In this document: one piece after another, positions 34,372-42,777 of the stretch | Position numbering within the stretch: position 1 is the stretch's first letter | Layout of the letters: each line of letters begins with the position of its first letter | Made by a program: the position numbers and the translations under genes | Origin: Sphingobacterium sp. B16(2022) | Lineage (GTDB): Bacteria > Bacteroidota > Bacteroidia > Sphingobacteriales > Sphingobacteriaceae | Direction of reading: 5' to 3' | NCBI RefSeq assembly: GCF_012030425.1 | Contig: NZ_JAAUVN010000002.1 | Span: forward strand, 1-64,000 | Length of the DNA stretch: 64,000 bases | Notes under the pieces: model-generated | Databases searched by the model: none | What the model saw: only the letters and a program-made list of their open reading frames with translations | What the model was told of the DNA's origin: nothing

Positions 34372-35481
34372 TTAATCTAATAATGTAAATCCCTTATCTA
34401 TTTTTTCTTCCGGTTTGAGTTCATAACTTGCGTCTGCCATCTGGCTTACATTCAGTACTTTCAAATTTCGTTCATCTACTTTACGGATAAATTCTTCTAA
34501 TTCTACTTGGGTAGGAGCTCCTCCTACTGTTATGTTATTGTTTTGATCTAAAAAGTCAAGGTTTGATCTGATCGAAGCAATATTTTGGCTGATGGCTCCT
34601 GTTGCGGCATTCATGGCTTCTTGGAAAGCCCAACCGTCTTTTATATTAAAGACATCGGCAAGCCCTTCTGTAGCATTTTTCATCTTTTGAGTAGCTTCTA
34701 GTTTTTTTGAGATAATCGAAATACTGCTGTCTAGAGTACTTACGTAAATTCGAGCAGCACTTTCATTATCTTTTAGTACTTCTAGTACCTTTGCAAATTG
34801 ATTAGCATACTGTACATAGCTTCTCGCATTTTGCTCTTCAGACTCTCCTTCTTTTCCTAAGAGAAATGCTTTTGTCCGTGTTTCTTTTGCATTTCGCATA
34901 TAAGCATTCGCTTTCTCCGTATTGTTATTTTTCGATTCATTTTGGGCATTTTCATCTTGACTTGCCGCTTCTGCAGTGAAACGTTTTGCATAAATGTATT
35001 TTTCTTCTGCTGTTTTTTGTGCGGTTTCACCGCTTTGAATCATATCGATACGAACGCCATCTACATTACTTATTTTTTCTTTTACTCTTTTTAAGGTATC
35101 TTTTGCGTCTTTTGATAAAAGCTGTAAGGTCTCTATTGGATTATTACGAATAATGGCTTTTTCGCCTTTAAATAAAAGGACAGTGCCAAAGCGATGTAAT
35201 AGCTGAATAATTTTTGGCGCTAATAGTAATAAGGTTATTAATAAAATACTGAATATTACGAACAAAATACTTTTAGCGGCATATTCAAGCATGACGGGTA
35301 AAAACTTGAAAAAAGCAATTGCTCCGCCAATAACCAATGCCCAAAAGAATATACTGGAGATTGTCTTTTTGGCTTCTGGTGTTTGCATCTGAGCAGGCAG
35401 ATGGTCTCCTAATACTTGAAAAATTGGTAGCTGTGATTTTATTTCAGCTGGAATATTAATGTACTGTTCTTTCTTTTCCAT
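34372..35481 (-). CDS. Membrane-anchored coiled-coil protein with PspA-like features
   Basis: A 369-aa protein. Two adjacent hydrophobic helices (about 43-65 'IFFWALVIGGAIAFFKFLPV' and 70-92 'AKSILFVIFSILLITLLLLA') form a hairpin. They are followed by a ~220-residue alpha-helical region rich in Lys, Glu, Ala and Asn. 'NNPIETLQLLSKDAKDTLKR' resembles the start of PspA/Vipp1 ('DNPE...L...L...M...L'), and the following helices are charged coiled coils. Resemblance to PspA is weak and by eye. It sits between a small coiled-coil gene (11 bp upstream) and the ASKHA gene (28 bp downstream). Function unknown; a membrane-stress role is inferred from context. Confidence 0.62.
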   Translation of the reverse strand: MEKKEQYINIPAEIKSQLPIFQVLGDHLPAQMQTPEAKKTISSIFFWALVIGGAIAFFKFLPVMLEYAAKSILFVIFSILLITLLLLAPKIIQLLHRFGTVLLFKGEKAIIRNNPIETLQLLSKDAKDTLKRVKEKISNVDGVRIDMIQSGETAQKTAEEKYIYAKRFTAEAASQDENAQNESKNNNTEKANAYMRNAKETRTKAFLLGKEGESEEQNARSYVQYANQFAKVLEVLKDNESAARIYVSTLDSSISIISKKLEATQKMKNATEGLADVFNIKDGWAFQEAMNAATGAISQNIASIRSNLDFLDQNNNITVGGAPTQVELEEFIRKVDERNLKVLNVSQMADASYELKPEEKIDKGFTLLD

Positions 35482-35492
35482 TGGTTTATATC

Positions 35493-36224
35493 TTATGAGA
35501 TTGACCTTTCTATAATTGCTAAGGTTGTTTGTATATCATTGACGACTTCATTGACAGCGGCGTTTCCAATTGATATCTTTTGCTCTATCTCTTTTAGTTT
35601 TGGCTCATATTTATCATTAATCTGGGCTAGGGTAATTTGTTTCTTTTTCAAATCATCCTGAAGCTTTGCAATGCTATCGGTCAATGTTTTTATTTCATTA
35701 TTTAAGGTTGTCTTTTCAAATTCACGGTCTTGTTCTGCTTTATGCTTTTCCGATTCTTTTTGCTGTGTTTCTTTGGCTATGGTTTCTTTCAGTTTGTTAG
35801 CATAATTAGTGCCAGTTGTTTTCAGCTTGCCCTTTGTTAACGTATTATCAACAAACTTAAGCGAAGTATAGGCTGCTTTCAGTGTTGTTTCGTCTACTTT
35901 TCCCATTGCAGCTGCAGCATTCCATACCTCAAAAAAGTCTAATCCTTGTTCATTGAGTCTTTCCAGTATTCCGAGCACTTTCAGTTTCATTTGTTTAATA
36001 TCGGTGGAACCGTCATTGGCTGTAATGGGTATGGCTGGAGGCTGCTGGTTTGAAACTGTTTTTATTTCGGGGGATGTTGAATAATCTTTTATTTCTGTAG
36101 CGGGTGGATTTTTTTGGATATCGGGAGACGGGTTTTTGAGCTGAGTCTCTTCCTGATCTGTAAAAATTAGCTTTTTAAGACTATCCAATATACTATAGTT
36201 TTTATTGTTTCCTTGATCAGTCAT
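35493..36224 (-). CDS. Coiled-coil protein heading the ASKHA operon
   Basis: A 243-aa soluble protein, not recognised. Residues 1-75 are disordered and Pro/Asn/Thr-rich. Residues ~77-135 form a compact helical region ('KQMKLKVLGILERLNEQGLD', 'FEVWNAAAAMGKVDETTLKA'), and 140-230 is a long coiled coil ('EIKTLTDSIAKLQDDLKKKQ'). No signal or membrane segment is seen. It is first of three tandem - strand genes with gaps of 11 and 28 bp, so the three are probably one transcript. The pairing of cytosolic coiled coil, membrane coiled coil and ASKHA protein suggests a complex, but this is inference. Confidence 0.62.
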   Translation of the reverse strand: MTDQGNNKNYSILDSLKKLIFTDQEETQLKNPSPDIQKNPPATEIKDYSTSPEIKTVSNQQPPAIPITANDGSTDIKQMKLKVLGILERLNEQGLDFFEVWNAAAAMGKVDETTLKAAYTSLKFVDNTLTKGKLKTTGTNYANKLKETIAKETQQKESEKHKAEQDREFEKTTLNNEIKTLTDSIAKLQDDLKKKQITLAQINDKYEPKLKEIEQKISIGNAAVNEVVNDIQTTLAIIERSIS

Positions 36225-36410
36225 AATTTTTGTTAGTTAAGTCTAGTAAAAATAATAAAAAATGGTAATCTAGATTCATATTACTACATTTTTAAAACAT
36301 TTATTTTATATCACGATTGCACTGTCGGGTAATCCGAAATTTAATTGTAATCTATTTAATGATAAGGGATAGGCTAGGAGGGATATAAATCAATCTATTG
36401 AGTTTGGGAT

Positions 36411-36444
36411 AAAAAAAACTCGGAAAGCTAATTTCCGAGTTTTC
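36411..36444 (-). terminator. Terminator of the cupin gene
   Basis: - strand hairpin AAACTCGGAAA / TTTCCGAGTTT with a 5-nt loop followed by a run of T. Confidence 0.8.
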
Positions 36445-36479
36445 GTGATGATAAGAAATAATAATTTGAAACGATTATT

Positions 36480-36977
36480 TTATCTACCAAAATCATCTTG
36501 AACACGAACAATATCGTCTTCGTTTGAAGGATTTTCGATATCGGTATGTTGCCATATTTCAGCTAATATACCGTAACCATCTAATCCGATTAATCGGTGG
36601 CGTTGACCTTGACGAAGTTTGATGACACTACCTGCTGTTAGCGTTTGTACAACTGATTCGTCATCTGTATCCGATACCATAACGCCCACAGTTCCGTGAA
36701 TTACTTTCCAAATTTCGGCACGACGGTGGTGATACTGCCATGATAATCTTTTTTCGGGAGCTACAACGAGAATTTTTGGACTTAATTTGCCAGAAATTTT
36801 TAGATCTTTTACATCTAATCCGTCGAAATACTCATCGGCAAATTTTTGTGCTTGATCTTCGTTGATTACAAAGAAACCTCCCCAGGGTCTTGTCTGATCT
36901 GATTTATCAATTTCAAATCCTTTTTCTTTTAACGCTTTATCTAATTCCTCAAATAGCGTTGATTTATCAGTTACCAT
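36480..36977 (-). CDS. Cupin protein, mannose-6-phosphate isomerase type II-like
   Basis: A 165-aa single-domain cupin similar to the C-terminal isomerase domain of bifunctional ManC/GMP proteins. 'TRPWGGFFVINED' is the family's PWG motif, and 'KRLSWQYHHRRAEIWKVIHG' carries the metal-binding His-His...Glu set, followed by 'LTAGSVIKLRQGQRHRLIGL' with the second His. These residues fit a metal-dependent sugar-phosphate isomerase, but no nucleotidyltransferase domain is present, so the substrate is unproven. Monocistronic; divergent from the helicase gene at 37236. Confidence 0.82.
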   Translation of the reverse strand: MVTDKSTLFEELDKALKEKGFEIDKSDQTRPWGGFFVINEDQAQKFADEYFDGLDVKDLKISGKLSPKILVVAPEKRLSWQYHHRRAEIWKVIHGTVGVMVSDTDDESVVQTLTAGSVIKLRQGQRHRLIGLDGYGILAEIWQHTDIENPSNEDDIVRVQDDFGR

Positions 36978-37203
36978 AAATATGTGTCTTAGTAAGAATG
37001 TACGGTTATTTTAGTGCTAAATATAAATAAAATCTTTTAAATAAAAAGTGCATAAACGTTTTAGCGATATTTTTTTTGTTTACAATTTAGCTATTGTTTT
37101 TATTTCTAGTTACGTTTGGTTTCATCTGAATCGGATATTTATTAGAAGTTGCATACGTCCTATTTGAAGTGTGCTATGATTATATCCTCTCAAAATATTT
37201 GAT

Positions 37204-37211
37204 TAGTTTTG
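37204..37211 (+). promoter_or_regulatory. Promoter -7 box (TAGTTTTG) for the helicase gene
   Basis: A TAnnTTTG match 24 nt upstream of ATG 37236. Confidence 0.5.
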
Positions 37212-37235
37212 TAATCCTATATTAAAATTATCAGT

Positions 37236-39476
37236 ATGTCAGAAATTAAAATAGATCGTGAAAATACGTCTTTTATGCAAGCTGTTGCTTTTGTTAATCA
37301 GACAAATCAACATGTTTTTCTTACAGGAAAAGCAGGGACCGGAAAAACGACATTTCTGAAATATATACGTGATCATAGTTATAAAAAAATGGCGATCACC
37401 GCGCCAACTGGTGTTGCTGCTATGAATGCGGGAGGAACAACCCTTCATTCACTTTTTTGGTTGCCTTTCGGAACTTTTATAGAAGATCACGAGCTGAAAT
37501 GGGATGAACAAGATGGACATATTTATAATAAAAGCCGCTTATTCAGTACTATTAAACTAACTAAACAACGTCGGATGATTCTTCAAGAATTGGAATTATT
37601 GGTGATTGATGAGGTATCGATGGTTCGGGCTGATACATTAGATGCTATTAATGTTATTCTGCAATCTGTGCGTCGTGATATGCGACCATTTGGAGGTTTA
37701 CAATTACTTTTTATCGGCGATCTTTATCAATTACCACCAGTAGTGCGTGATCATGAGTGGCAGGTTTTGCGAAATCACTACAGCTCTGTATTCTTTTTTA
37801 ATGCTAAGGTTCTTCGTGACAATCCACCGATTTTATTAGAGTTAGATAAGATTTATAGACAGCAGGATGAAGGTTTTATTTCCATATTAAACGCAATTCG
37901 AAATAATAACTGTGATAGCGAAATGTTGAAAGAATTGAATACCTACTATAAGCCAGATTTTGAGCCAAAGGAAGGAGAGCAGTTTATTACGCTTACTTCA
38001 CATAATCGAAATGCTGATGAAATTAATGGAAAAGCATTGGCTAATCTGTCTGGTAAGATGCTGAATTTAAAAGCTGTTGTTAAAGATGATTTTTCTCAAG
38101 GATCTTATCCCGCAGAAGAGATTCTTTCTTTGAAAATTGGTGCCCAGGTGATGTTTATACGTAATGATACGGGTGAGGATCGGAAATATTATAATGGTAA
38201 GATCGGTACTGTGAAAGATATAAATTTGCAAGCTGGAACTGTGGTTGTTAAATTCCCCGATGGAAGTGAGGATGTGACGGCTAAGCGAGAAACTTGGGAA
38301 AATATCAAATACAACTATGATAAAGGGCAGGATCAGATCAAAGAAGAAGTACTGGGGACATTTTCACAGTTTCCGTTGCGGTTAGCTTGGGCGATTACTA
38401 TTCACAAGAGCCAGGGACTGACATTTGATAAAGCAATTATAGATGCGGGTACTTCATTTGCTGCAGGACAGGTTTATGTTGCATTAAGTAGATTGACGAG
38501 TTTAAAAGGGTTGGTCCTGAAATCCATTATACCGACCTACGCAATTAGAACAGATAGTCAGGTTGTTGATTTTGCATTGCGCTCTTCTTTTCAAACCGAT
38601 ATTAAAGAAATATTGGAACAGTGTCAGAGGTCTTATTTGGCACAAAACCTAATTCAATGTTTTCGCTGGGATTATCTAACTATTTCATGTCAAGAGCAAG
38701 TTACTGCATTAGCTGATCGTAATATCGATAATAAAGTGGAGGCAGAGGCTTTTTGGTCTACCATACAGTCAAATCTGCTCACACAAGAAAAAGTAGCACA
38801 TAAATTCATTACACAATTATATGAGCTTTTAAAAAAAACAGATCAACATGTAGACTACGCTTTGATCTGTGACCGTACGACTTCAGCGGTCAATTGGTTC
38901 TTACCTAAGATGGATCATGATCTCGTTGGTGCGTTGGAACAGCATATTAAGGAATGGCAGATTAAGAAACGAACTAAAAAATACATTGATGAGGCTAAAG
39001 AACTGTTGTTGGATTTTAAGCGTAAGCGTGAGCAACTTCAGCAGTGTTTGATTATCGCAGATGCATTATCTAAAAAAGATAATTTTCAGGAAGCTTTGGA
39101 ACAGGTGCAGGAGCAGTCAAAGACAAAAGAAAAAGAAGATTTAGTCGTGCAAAGTGAAGAGGGGGAGAGCTCTAAAAAGTTGGATACAAAGCAGGTAACT
39201 CTTGAACTCTACAAAGATGGTGCTAGTATTGAAGAGATCGCGGTGAAAAGAGGTATGGTAGCGGGAACAATTTATGGACATCTTATTCATTTTGTTGGGA
39301 CAGAAGTGGAGGCCACAGAATTGATTGAACAGGATAAGCTGGATCTCATCATTAATACCATAAAAGCACATCCAGATAAATCTTCGTCAGAATTAAAGAT
39401 GATGCTGGGAGCGAGTATAGACTATCCGCATATTAAAATCGGACAAAAAGTTTTAGAAAATCCAGTTCATGATTAA
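37236..39476 (+). CDS. PIF1-like DNA helicase with C-terminal HTH_40-type domain
   Basis: A 746-aa superfamily 1 helicase. Walker A 'GKAGTGKT' (31-38), 'APTGVAAMNAGGTTLHSLFW', Walker B 'LLVIDEVSMV' (DEVS at 125-128), 'FGGLQLLFIGDLYQLPPV' and 'AWAITIHKSQGLTFDKAIID' place it in the Pif1/RecD-like group. The last ~100 residues ('LELYKDGASIEEIAVKRGMV' and 'SSELKMMLGASIDYPHIK') resemble the helix-turn-helix domain appended to some RecQ helicases. Such Pif1-HTH fusions are frequent in Bacteroidetes. Likely role: unwinding structured or stalled-fork DNA (inference). It lies upstream of the ATP synthase operon, which has its own promoter. Confidence 0.9.
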   Translation: MSEIKIDRENTSFMQAVAFVNQTNQHVFLTGKAGTGKTTFLKYIRDHSYKKMAITAPTGVAAMNAGGTTLHSLFWLPFGTFIEDHELKWDEQDGHIYNKSRLFSTIKLTKQRRMILQELELLVIDEVSMVRADTLDAINVILQSVRRDMRPFGGLQLLFIGDLYQLPPVVRDHEWQVLRNHYSSVFFFNAKVLRDNPPILLELDKIYRQQDEGFISILNAIRNNNCDSEMLKELNTYYKPDFEPKEGEQFITLTSHNRNADEINGKALANLSGKMLNLKAVVKDDFSQGSYPAEEILSLKIGAQVMFIRNDTGEDRKYYNGKIGTVKDINLQAGTVVVKFPDGSEDVTAKRETWENIKYNYDKGQDQIKEEVLGTFSQFPLRLAWAITIHKSQGLTFDKAIIDAGTSFAAGQVYVALSRLTSLKGLVLKSIIPTYAIRTDSQVVDFALRSSFQTDIKEILEQCQRSYLAQNLIQCFRWDYLTISCQEQVTALADRNIDNKVEAEAFWSTIQSNLLTQEKVAHKFITQLYELLKKTDQHVDYALICDRTTSAVNWFLPKMDHDLVGALEQHIKEWQIKKRTKKYIDEAKELLLDFKRKREQLQQCLIIADALSKKDNFQEALEQVQEQSKTKEKEDLVVQSEEGESSKKLDTKQVTLELYKDGASIEEIAVKRGMVAGTIYGHLIHFVGTEVEATELIEQDKLDLIINTIKAHPDKSSSELKMMLGASIDYPHIKIGQKVLENPVHD

Positions 39477-39494
39477 GATGTTTCAAAATATGTG

Positions 39495-39502
39495 TATGTT
39501 TG
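39495..39502 (+). promoter_or_regulatory. Promoter -7 box (TATGTTTG) for the atp operon
   Basis: A TAnnTTTG match 22 nt upstream of the first atp-operon ATG at 39525. Confidence 0.5.
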
Positions 39503-39524
39503 TAAAAGTTAGCTATAAATAGCC

Positions 39525-39746
39525 ATGGGAAAGTCTAATAAAAACCCAAATAAGTGGATGGTTTTTATCTCATTGCCTCTGCAAATGGGAGTCACAATTT
39601 ATTTGATGTATATGTTAGGCACCTGGCTAGATGAGAAATACCATTTTTCTAATGGTCTTGCCATGAAAATATGCACATTTATAGGTATTTTCGCCTCACT
39701 TTATCATTTTATACGAGAAGCTAATCGATTGAACAGGGATGAATAA
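39525..39746 (+). CDS. atpZ: AtpZ/AtpI-family ATP synthase accessory protein
   Basis: A 73-aa membrane protein with two hydrophobic helices ('WMVFISLPLQMGVTIYLMYM' and 'LAMKICTFIGIFASLYHFI') and the AtpZ/AtpI-type pattern 'GTWLDEKYHF' between them. AtpI/AtpZ proteins help assemble the c-ring or move Mg2+. First gene of the operon; its stop overlaps the next start by 8 bp (ATGAATAA), indicating translational coupling. Confidence 0.85.
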   Translation: MGKSNKNPNKWMVFISLPLQMGVTIYLMYMLGTWLDEKYHFSNGLAMKICTFIGIFASLYHFIREANRLNRDE

Positions 39747-40143
39747 TTACATTAAATTTATTGCAATACTTCTAATTTTTACTGCAGTCCTCTTTGGGGC
39801 GCACTACTTTGCACTACCCTCTTTTGGGATTGCTGATTTTAAAAGTTTAACTGGTTTTGAATTGTATAGTTTATACGCATTTGAATCTGTTGCTTCATTA
39901 GTTGTATTAATTGTTATCCTGATCTCCGATTCCGTAATGCCTAAAAGTATAGGTTTCATTTTTTTGGGCCTAATTACGTTAAAAGCAGCATTAAGTTATG
40001 TTTTTTTTAGAGGAGGATTGAATCATTCGTCCGATGATATATTCGAATATAATTTTTTAATCGTATTTTTTCTATACTTGTTTTTTGACGTATTAGTTGC
40101 TTTTAAGGTCATTAATAAAGAAGTGGAATCAGTCAATAAGTAG
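39739..40143 (+). CDS. Four-helix membrane protein of the atp operon (unknown)
   Basis: A 134-aa protein with four predicted membrane helices ('FIAILLIFTAVLFGAHYF', 'FESVASLVVLIVILISD', 'GFIFLGLITLKAALSYVFF', 'FLIVFFLYLFFDVLVAFKV'). It occupies the place where many bacteria have a classical AtpI (uncI), and its four-helix layout is similar, but I see no defining motif. The start overlaps atpZ by 8 bp; it is followed by atpB after a 77-bp gap that contains a possible internal promoter. Likely an assembly factor for the Fo sector (inference). Confidence 0.7.
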   Translation: MNNYIKFIAILLIFTAVLFGAHYFALPSFGIADFKSLTGFELYSLYAFESVASLVVLIVILISDSVMPKSIGFIFLGLITLKAALSYVFFRGGLNHSSDDIFEYNFLIVFFLYLFFDVLVAFKVINKEVESVNK

Positions 40144-40191
40144 TTTTAATAAAAAGTTCAAATTAATCGCAAAAAATGACAAATAATATTG

Positions 40192-40199
40192 TATTTTTG
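40192..40199 (+). promoter_or_regulatory. Possible internal promoter -7 box (TATTTTTG) before atpB
   Basis: A TAnnTTTG match 21 nt upstream of ATG 40221, within the ATP synthase operon. It lies downstream of the alternative in-frame ATG at 40176 and so favours 40221 as the atpB start. Confidence 0.4.
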
Positions 40200-40220
40200 C
40201 GCAAAAATAAAAAACAGAAC

Positions 40221-41333
40221 ATGGGGAGCGTTAAGAAAGCATTTCTTTTTTTTGCAGTAATTTTATTTGCTGTTAGTCCATTTTTAGTAAAGGCATCTGA
40301 GTCTCATACAGCTGAGATTTCAACTCACGCAGAAGAGCCAAAAACTCAGCGGGAGGAAATAGATGAGTATATTGATCACCACTTACAAGACGATCATTAT
40401 TTCTCTTTGTATACAGATAAAAAAGAAGGTAAGACTTATGGATTTCCTTTGCCAGTGATTATCATTGACGGGGGTGTTAAAATTTTTATGTCCTCAGAAT
40501 TTGATTTTGGTAAAAATACCGTTGAAAAAGATGGACAGTTTTATAAATTATACCATGGTAAAATCTACAAAACAGATGCTACCGGTACACTTAATTATGA
40601 TGAACACCATCACCCGACAAATGCTAAGGCATTAGATCTATCAATTACTAAAAATGTTGTGGGTTTAATTTTAGCAACTGTTTTGTTATTCTGGGGATTT
40701 ATCGGCCTAGCAAAAACATACAAAAAGGGAGCGAATAATTTACCTAAGGGTGCAGGTCGCGTGTTAGAACCTTTAGTTTTATATGTACGTGACGAGATGG
40801 CGGTTCCAAATATTGGACATCGTTATAGAGAATTTATGCCGTACTTATTGTCTGTTTTCTTCTTAATTCTAGTTTTAAACCTATTAGGTTTAACACCGCT
40901 GGGATTCAATGTTACAGGTAATATTTCAGTAACGATATGTTTAGCAATTTTTACATTTTTATTTGTGAATATTAAAGCAAATAAGGACTACTGGAAGCAT
41001 ATTTTCTGGATGCCAGGAGTACCAGTTCCTTTTAAATTTGTTTTGGCACCAATTGAAGTATTAGGAATGTTTACAAAACCATTCTCTCTAATGGTTCGTT
41101 TGTTTGCCAATATTACAGCTGGACACACTGTTATTATGGGATTGATTGCAATTGTTTATGTATTGCAACAACAATTAACATTGGGAGGTAGTATCGGGGT
41201 GTCTATGCTATTGACAACTTTCCTGATGGTAATTGAAATATTAGTAGCATTTTTACAAGCGTTTATCTTCACGATGTTGTCATCGCTATTTATTGGAATG
41301 GCTGTTGAAGAGCACAACGAAGCACATCACTAA
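40221..41333 (+). CDS. atpB: ATP synthase subunit a
   Basis: A 370-aa Fo subunit a forming the proton half-channels. It has a signal-like N terminus ('KKAFLFFAVILFAVSPFLVK') and an extended ~120-residue periplasmic region ('AEEPKTQREEIDEYIDHHLQ'), then the core membrane domain. 'FSLMVRLFANITAGHTVIMG' holds the essential Arg and 'LLTTFLMVIEILVAFLQAFI' the conserved last helix. Subunit a is ~270 aa in E. coli; the long N-terminal region is usual in Bacteroidetes. The frame starts at ATG 40176, but the extra 15 residues are Asn/Lys-rich and lie upstream of a promoter-like box; 40221 gives a normal signal sequence. Confidence 0.94.
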   Translation: MGSVKKAFLFFAVILFAVSPFLVKASESHTAEISTHAEEPKTQREEIDEYIDHHLQDDHYFSLYTDKKEGKTYGFPLPVIIIDGGVKIFMSSEFDFGKNTVEKDGQFYKLYHGKIYKTDATGTLNYDEHHHPTNAKALDLSITKNVVGLILATVLLFWGFIGLAKTYKKGANNLPKGAGRVLEPLVLYVRDEMAVPNIGHRYREFMPYLLSVFFLILVLNLLGLTPLGFNVTGNISVTICLAIFTFLFVNIKANKDYWKHIFWMPGVPVPFKFVLAPIEVLGMFTKPFSLMVRLFANITAGHTVIMGLIAIVYVLQQQLTLGGSIGVSMLLTTFLMVIEILVAFLQAFIFTMLSSLFIGMAVEEHNEAHH

Positions 41334-41369
41334 GAAATTTTTTGTTTAATTATATTTAAATCATTTATT

Positions 41370-41558
41370 ATGTACAATTTAATTGGAGCGGGTTTAATCG
41401 TTATCGGAGCAGGATTAGGTCTAGGTAAAATCGGTGGTTCAGCAATGGAAGCTATCGCACGTCAACCAGAAGCAGCATCTAAAATCCAAACTGCGATGAT
41501 CATTATCGGAGCCTTATTAGAAGGTTTAGCTTTCGGTGCGTTATTATTAGGTAAATAA
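41370..41558 (+). CDS. atpE: ATP synthase subunit c
   Basis: A 62-aa proteolipid with two membrane helices. The first has the Gly-rich 'GAGLIVIGAGLGLGKIGGSA', the loop is 'ARQPEA' and the ion-binding Glu51 lies in 'GALLEGLAFGALL'. There is no Na+-type Glu-Ser-Thr cluster, so H+ coupling is expected. It is shorter than the E. coli protein (79 aa), but similar to other Bacteroidetes c subunits. Confidence 0.95.
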   Translation: MYNLIGAGLIVIGAGLGLGKIGGSAMEAIARQPEAASKIQTAMIIIGALLEGLAFGALLLGK

Positions 41559-41650
41559 TCACCCAATGAATTTAAAAGTATTATTTATGACGGTTGGTCA
41601 TAAATAATACTTTCAATTAGACGAAATACAAAAAATATTATCATACATCA

Positions 41651-42151
41651 ATGGAAAAATTAATAGAACAGTTTTCATTTGGTTTGTTTTTCTGGCAAGT
41701 CATCATCTTATTAATCATTATCTTTTTATTAGGTAAATTTGCTTGGAAACCTATCATCGCTGCTTTAGCAGAACGTGAACAAGGTATTTCTGATGCTTTG
41801 GAATCTGCTGAAAAAGCTAAATTAGAGATGGCGCGCTTAACCAATGAAAACGAATCCTTACTAAAGGAAGCTCGTGTAGAACGTGATCTAATCTTGAAAG
41901 AGGCTAAAGAAATGAAAGATAAGATTGTTGCTGAAGCAAAAAATGTAGCCCATACTGAAGGTGCTAAGATGATAGCTCAAGCATCAATTGAAATCAATGA
42001 GCAAAAAAACAAAGCAATGGCAGAAGTAAAGAATCAAGTTTCTACTTTGGCATTGGATATTGCTCGTAAAGTATTAAGCAAAGAATTTGAAGACCAAAAT
42101 AAGCAAGAAGCGTTAATTGCAGATTTGCTTAAAGACGTGAAAGTAAACTAA
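41651..42151 (+). CDS. atpF: ATP synthase subunit b
   Basis: A 166-aa stator protein: one N-terminal membrane helix (about 9-27, 'FGLFFWQVIILLIIIFLLGK') and a long amphipathic coiled coil ('ALESAEKAKLEMARLTNENE') that reaches F1. 'FAWKPIIAALAEREQGISDA' is the conserved junction. Operon position between c and delta. Confidence 0.95.
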   Translation: MEKLIEQFSFGLFFWQVIILLIIIFLLGKFAWKPIIAALAEREQGISDALESAEKAKLEMARLTNENESLLKEARVERDLILKEAKEMKDKIVAEAKNVAHTEGAKMIAQASIEINEQKNKAMAEVKNQVSTLALDIARKVLSKEFEDQNKQEALIADLLKDVKVN

Positions 42152-42182
42152 TCGGTCATTCAAATTTTATCATTAAAGAAGT

Positions 42183-42728
42183 ATGTCAGTATTTAAAGTA
42201 GCATCAAGATATGCGAAATCATTAATTGATTTGGCAAAAGAACAAGGTAGTTTGGACGCTATCAAAACGGATATGGATCAATTCATCGAAGTTTTGAAAG
42301 CTAATCCTGAGCTACGTGCAGTATTATCTAATCCAATTATTAAATTGGACAAGAAAGTAAATATCTTAGAGGCATTATTTAAAGATAAAATCAATCCTGC
42401 TATTTTATCATTCTTCAAGATCATGATTGAAAAAGGTCGTGCTGAAGTGATCGAGGCTGCTGCTCATGAATTTGTTCGCGAGTACAATGAAGTAAAAGGA
42501 ATTGTAAAAGCTACAGTGATATCTGCAGCACCACTTTCTGATACTAATTTATCAGAATTAAAAGCAACAATTGCAAATCAAGTTAATGCGCAGGTTTTGA
42601 TTACAAATAAAGTTGATCAATCTTTGATCGGTGGGTTTGTAATCACTATTGGTGACAAACAATATGATGCAAGTATTGCAGGTAAATTAAATAGATTAGA
42701 AAGATATTTTGAAGGTCAACGCGTTTAG
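42183..42728 (+). CDS. atpH: ATP synthase subunit delta
   Basis: A 181-aa F1 stator-cap protein. 'VASRYAKSLIDLAKEQGSLD' and 'LRAVLSNPIIKLDKKVNILE' match the N-terminal helical domain, and 'VDQSLIGGFVITIGDKQYDA' with 'SIAGKLNRLERYFEG' is the conserved C terminus that binds subunit b. Confidence 0.95.
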   Translation: MSVFKVASRYAKSLIDLAKEQGSLDAIKTDMDQFIEVLKANPELRAVLSNPIIKLDKKVNILEALFKDKINPAILSFFKIMIEKGRAEVIEAAAHEFVREYNEVKGIVKATVISAAPLSDTNLSELKATIANQVNAQVLITNKVDQSLIGGFVITIGDKQYDASIAGKLNRLERYFEGQRV

Positions 42729-42777
42729 TGTTGATTTTAGCATTTAACAAAATCAAGAACCCCTTATAATAATAACA

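Noticed and set aside
31030..36224. Phage or defence island, because SPFH proteins of this type are sometimes called 'virion core protein'
   Set aside because: No integrase, capsid, nuclease or other phage/defence genes nearby; the name is inherited from an old annotation.
40176..40220. Upstream ATG for atpB adding 15 residues
   Set aside because: It lies upstream of a TATTTTTG box and would bury the signal sequence; ATG 40221 fits better.
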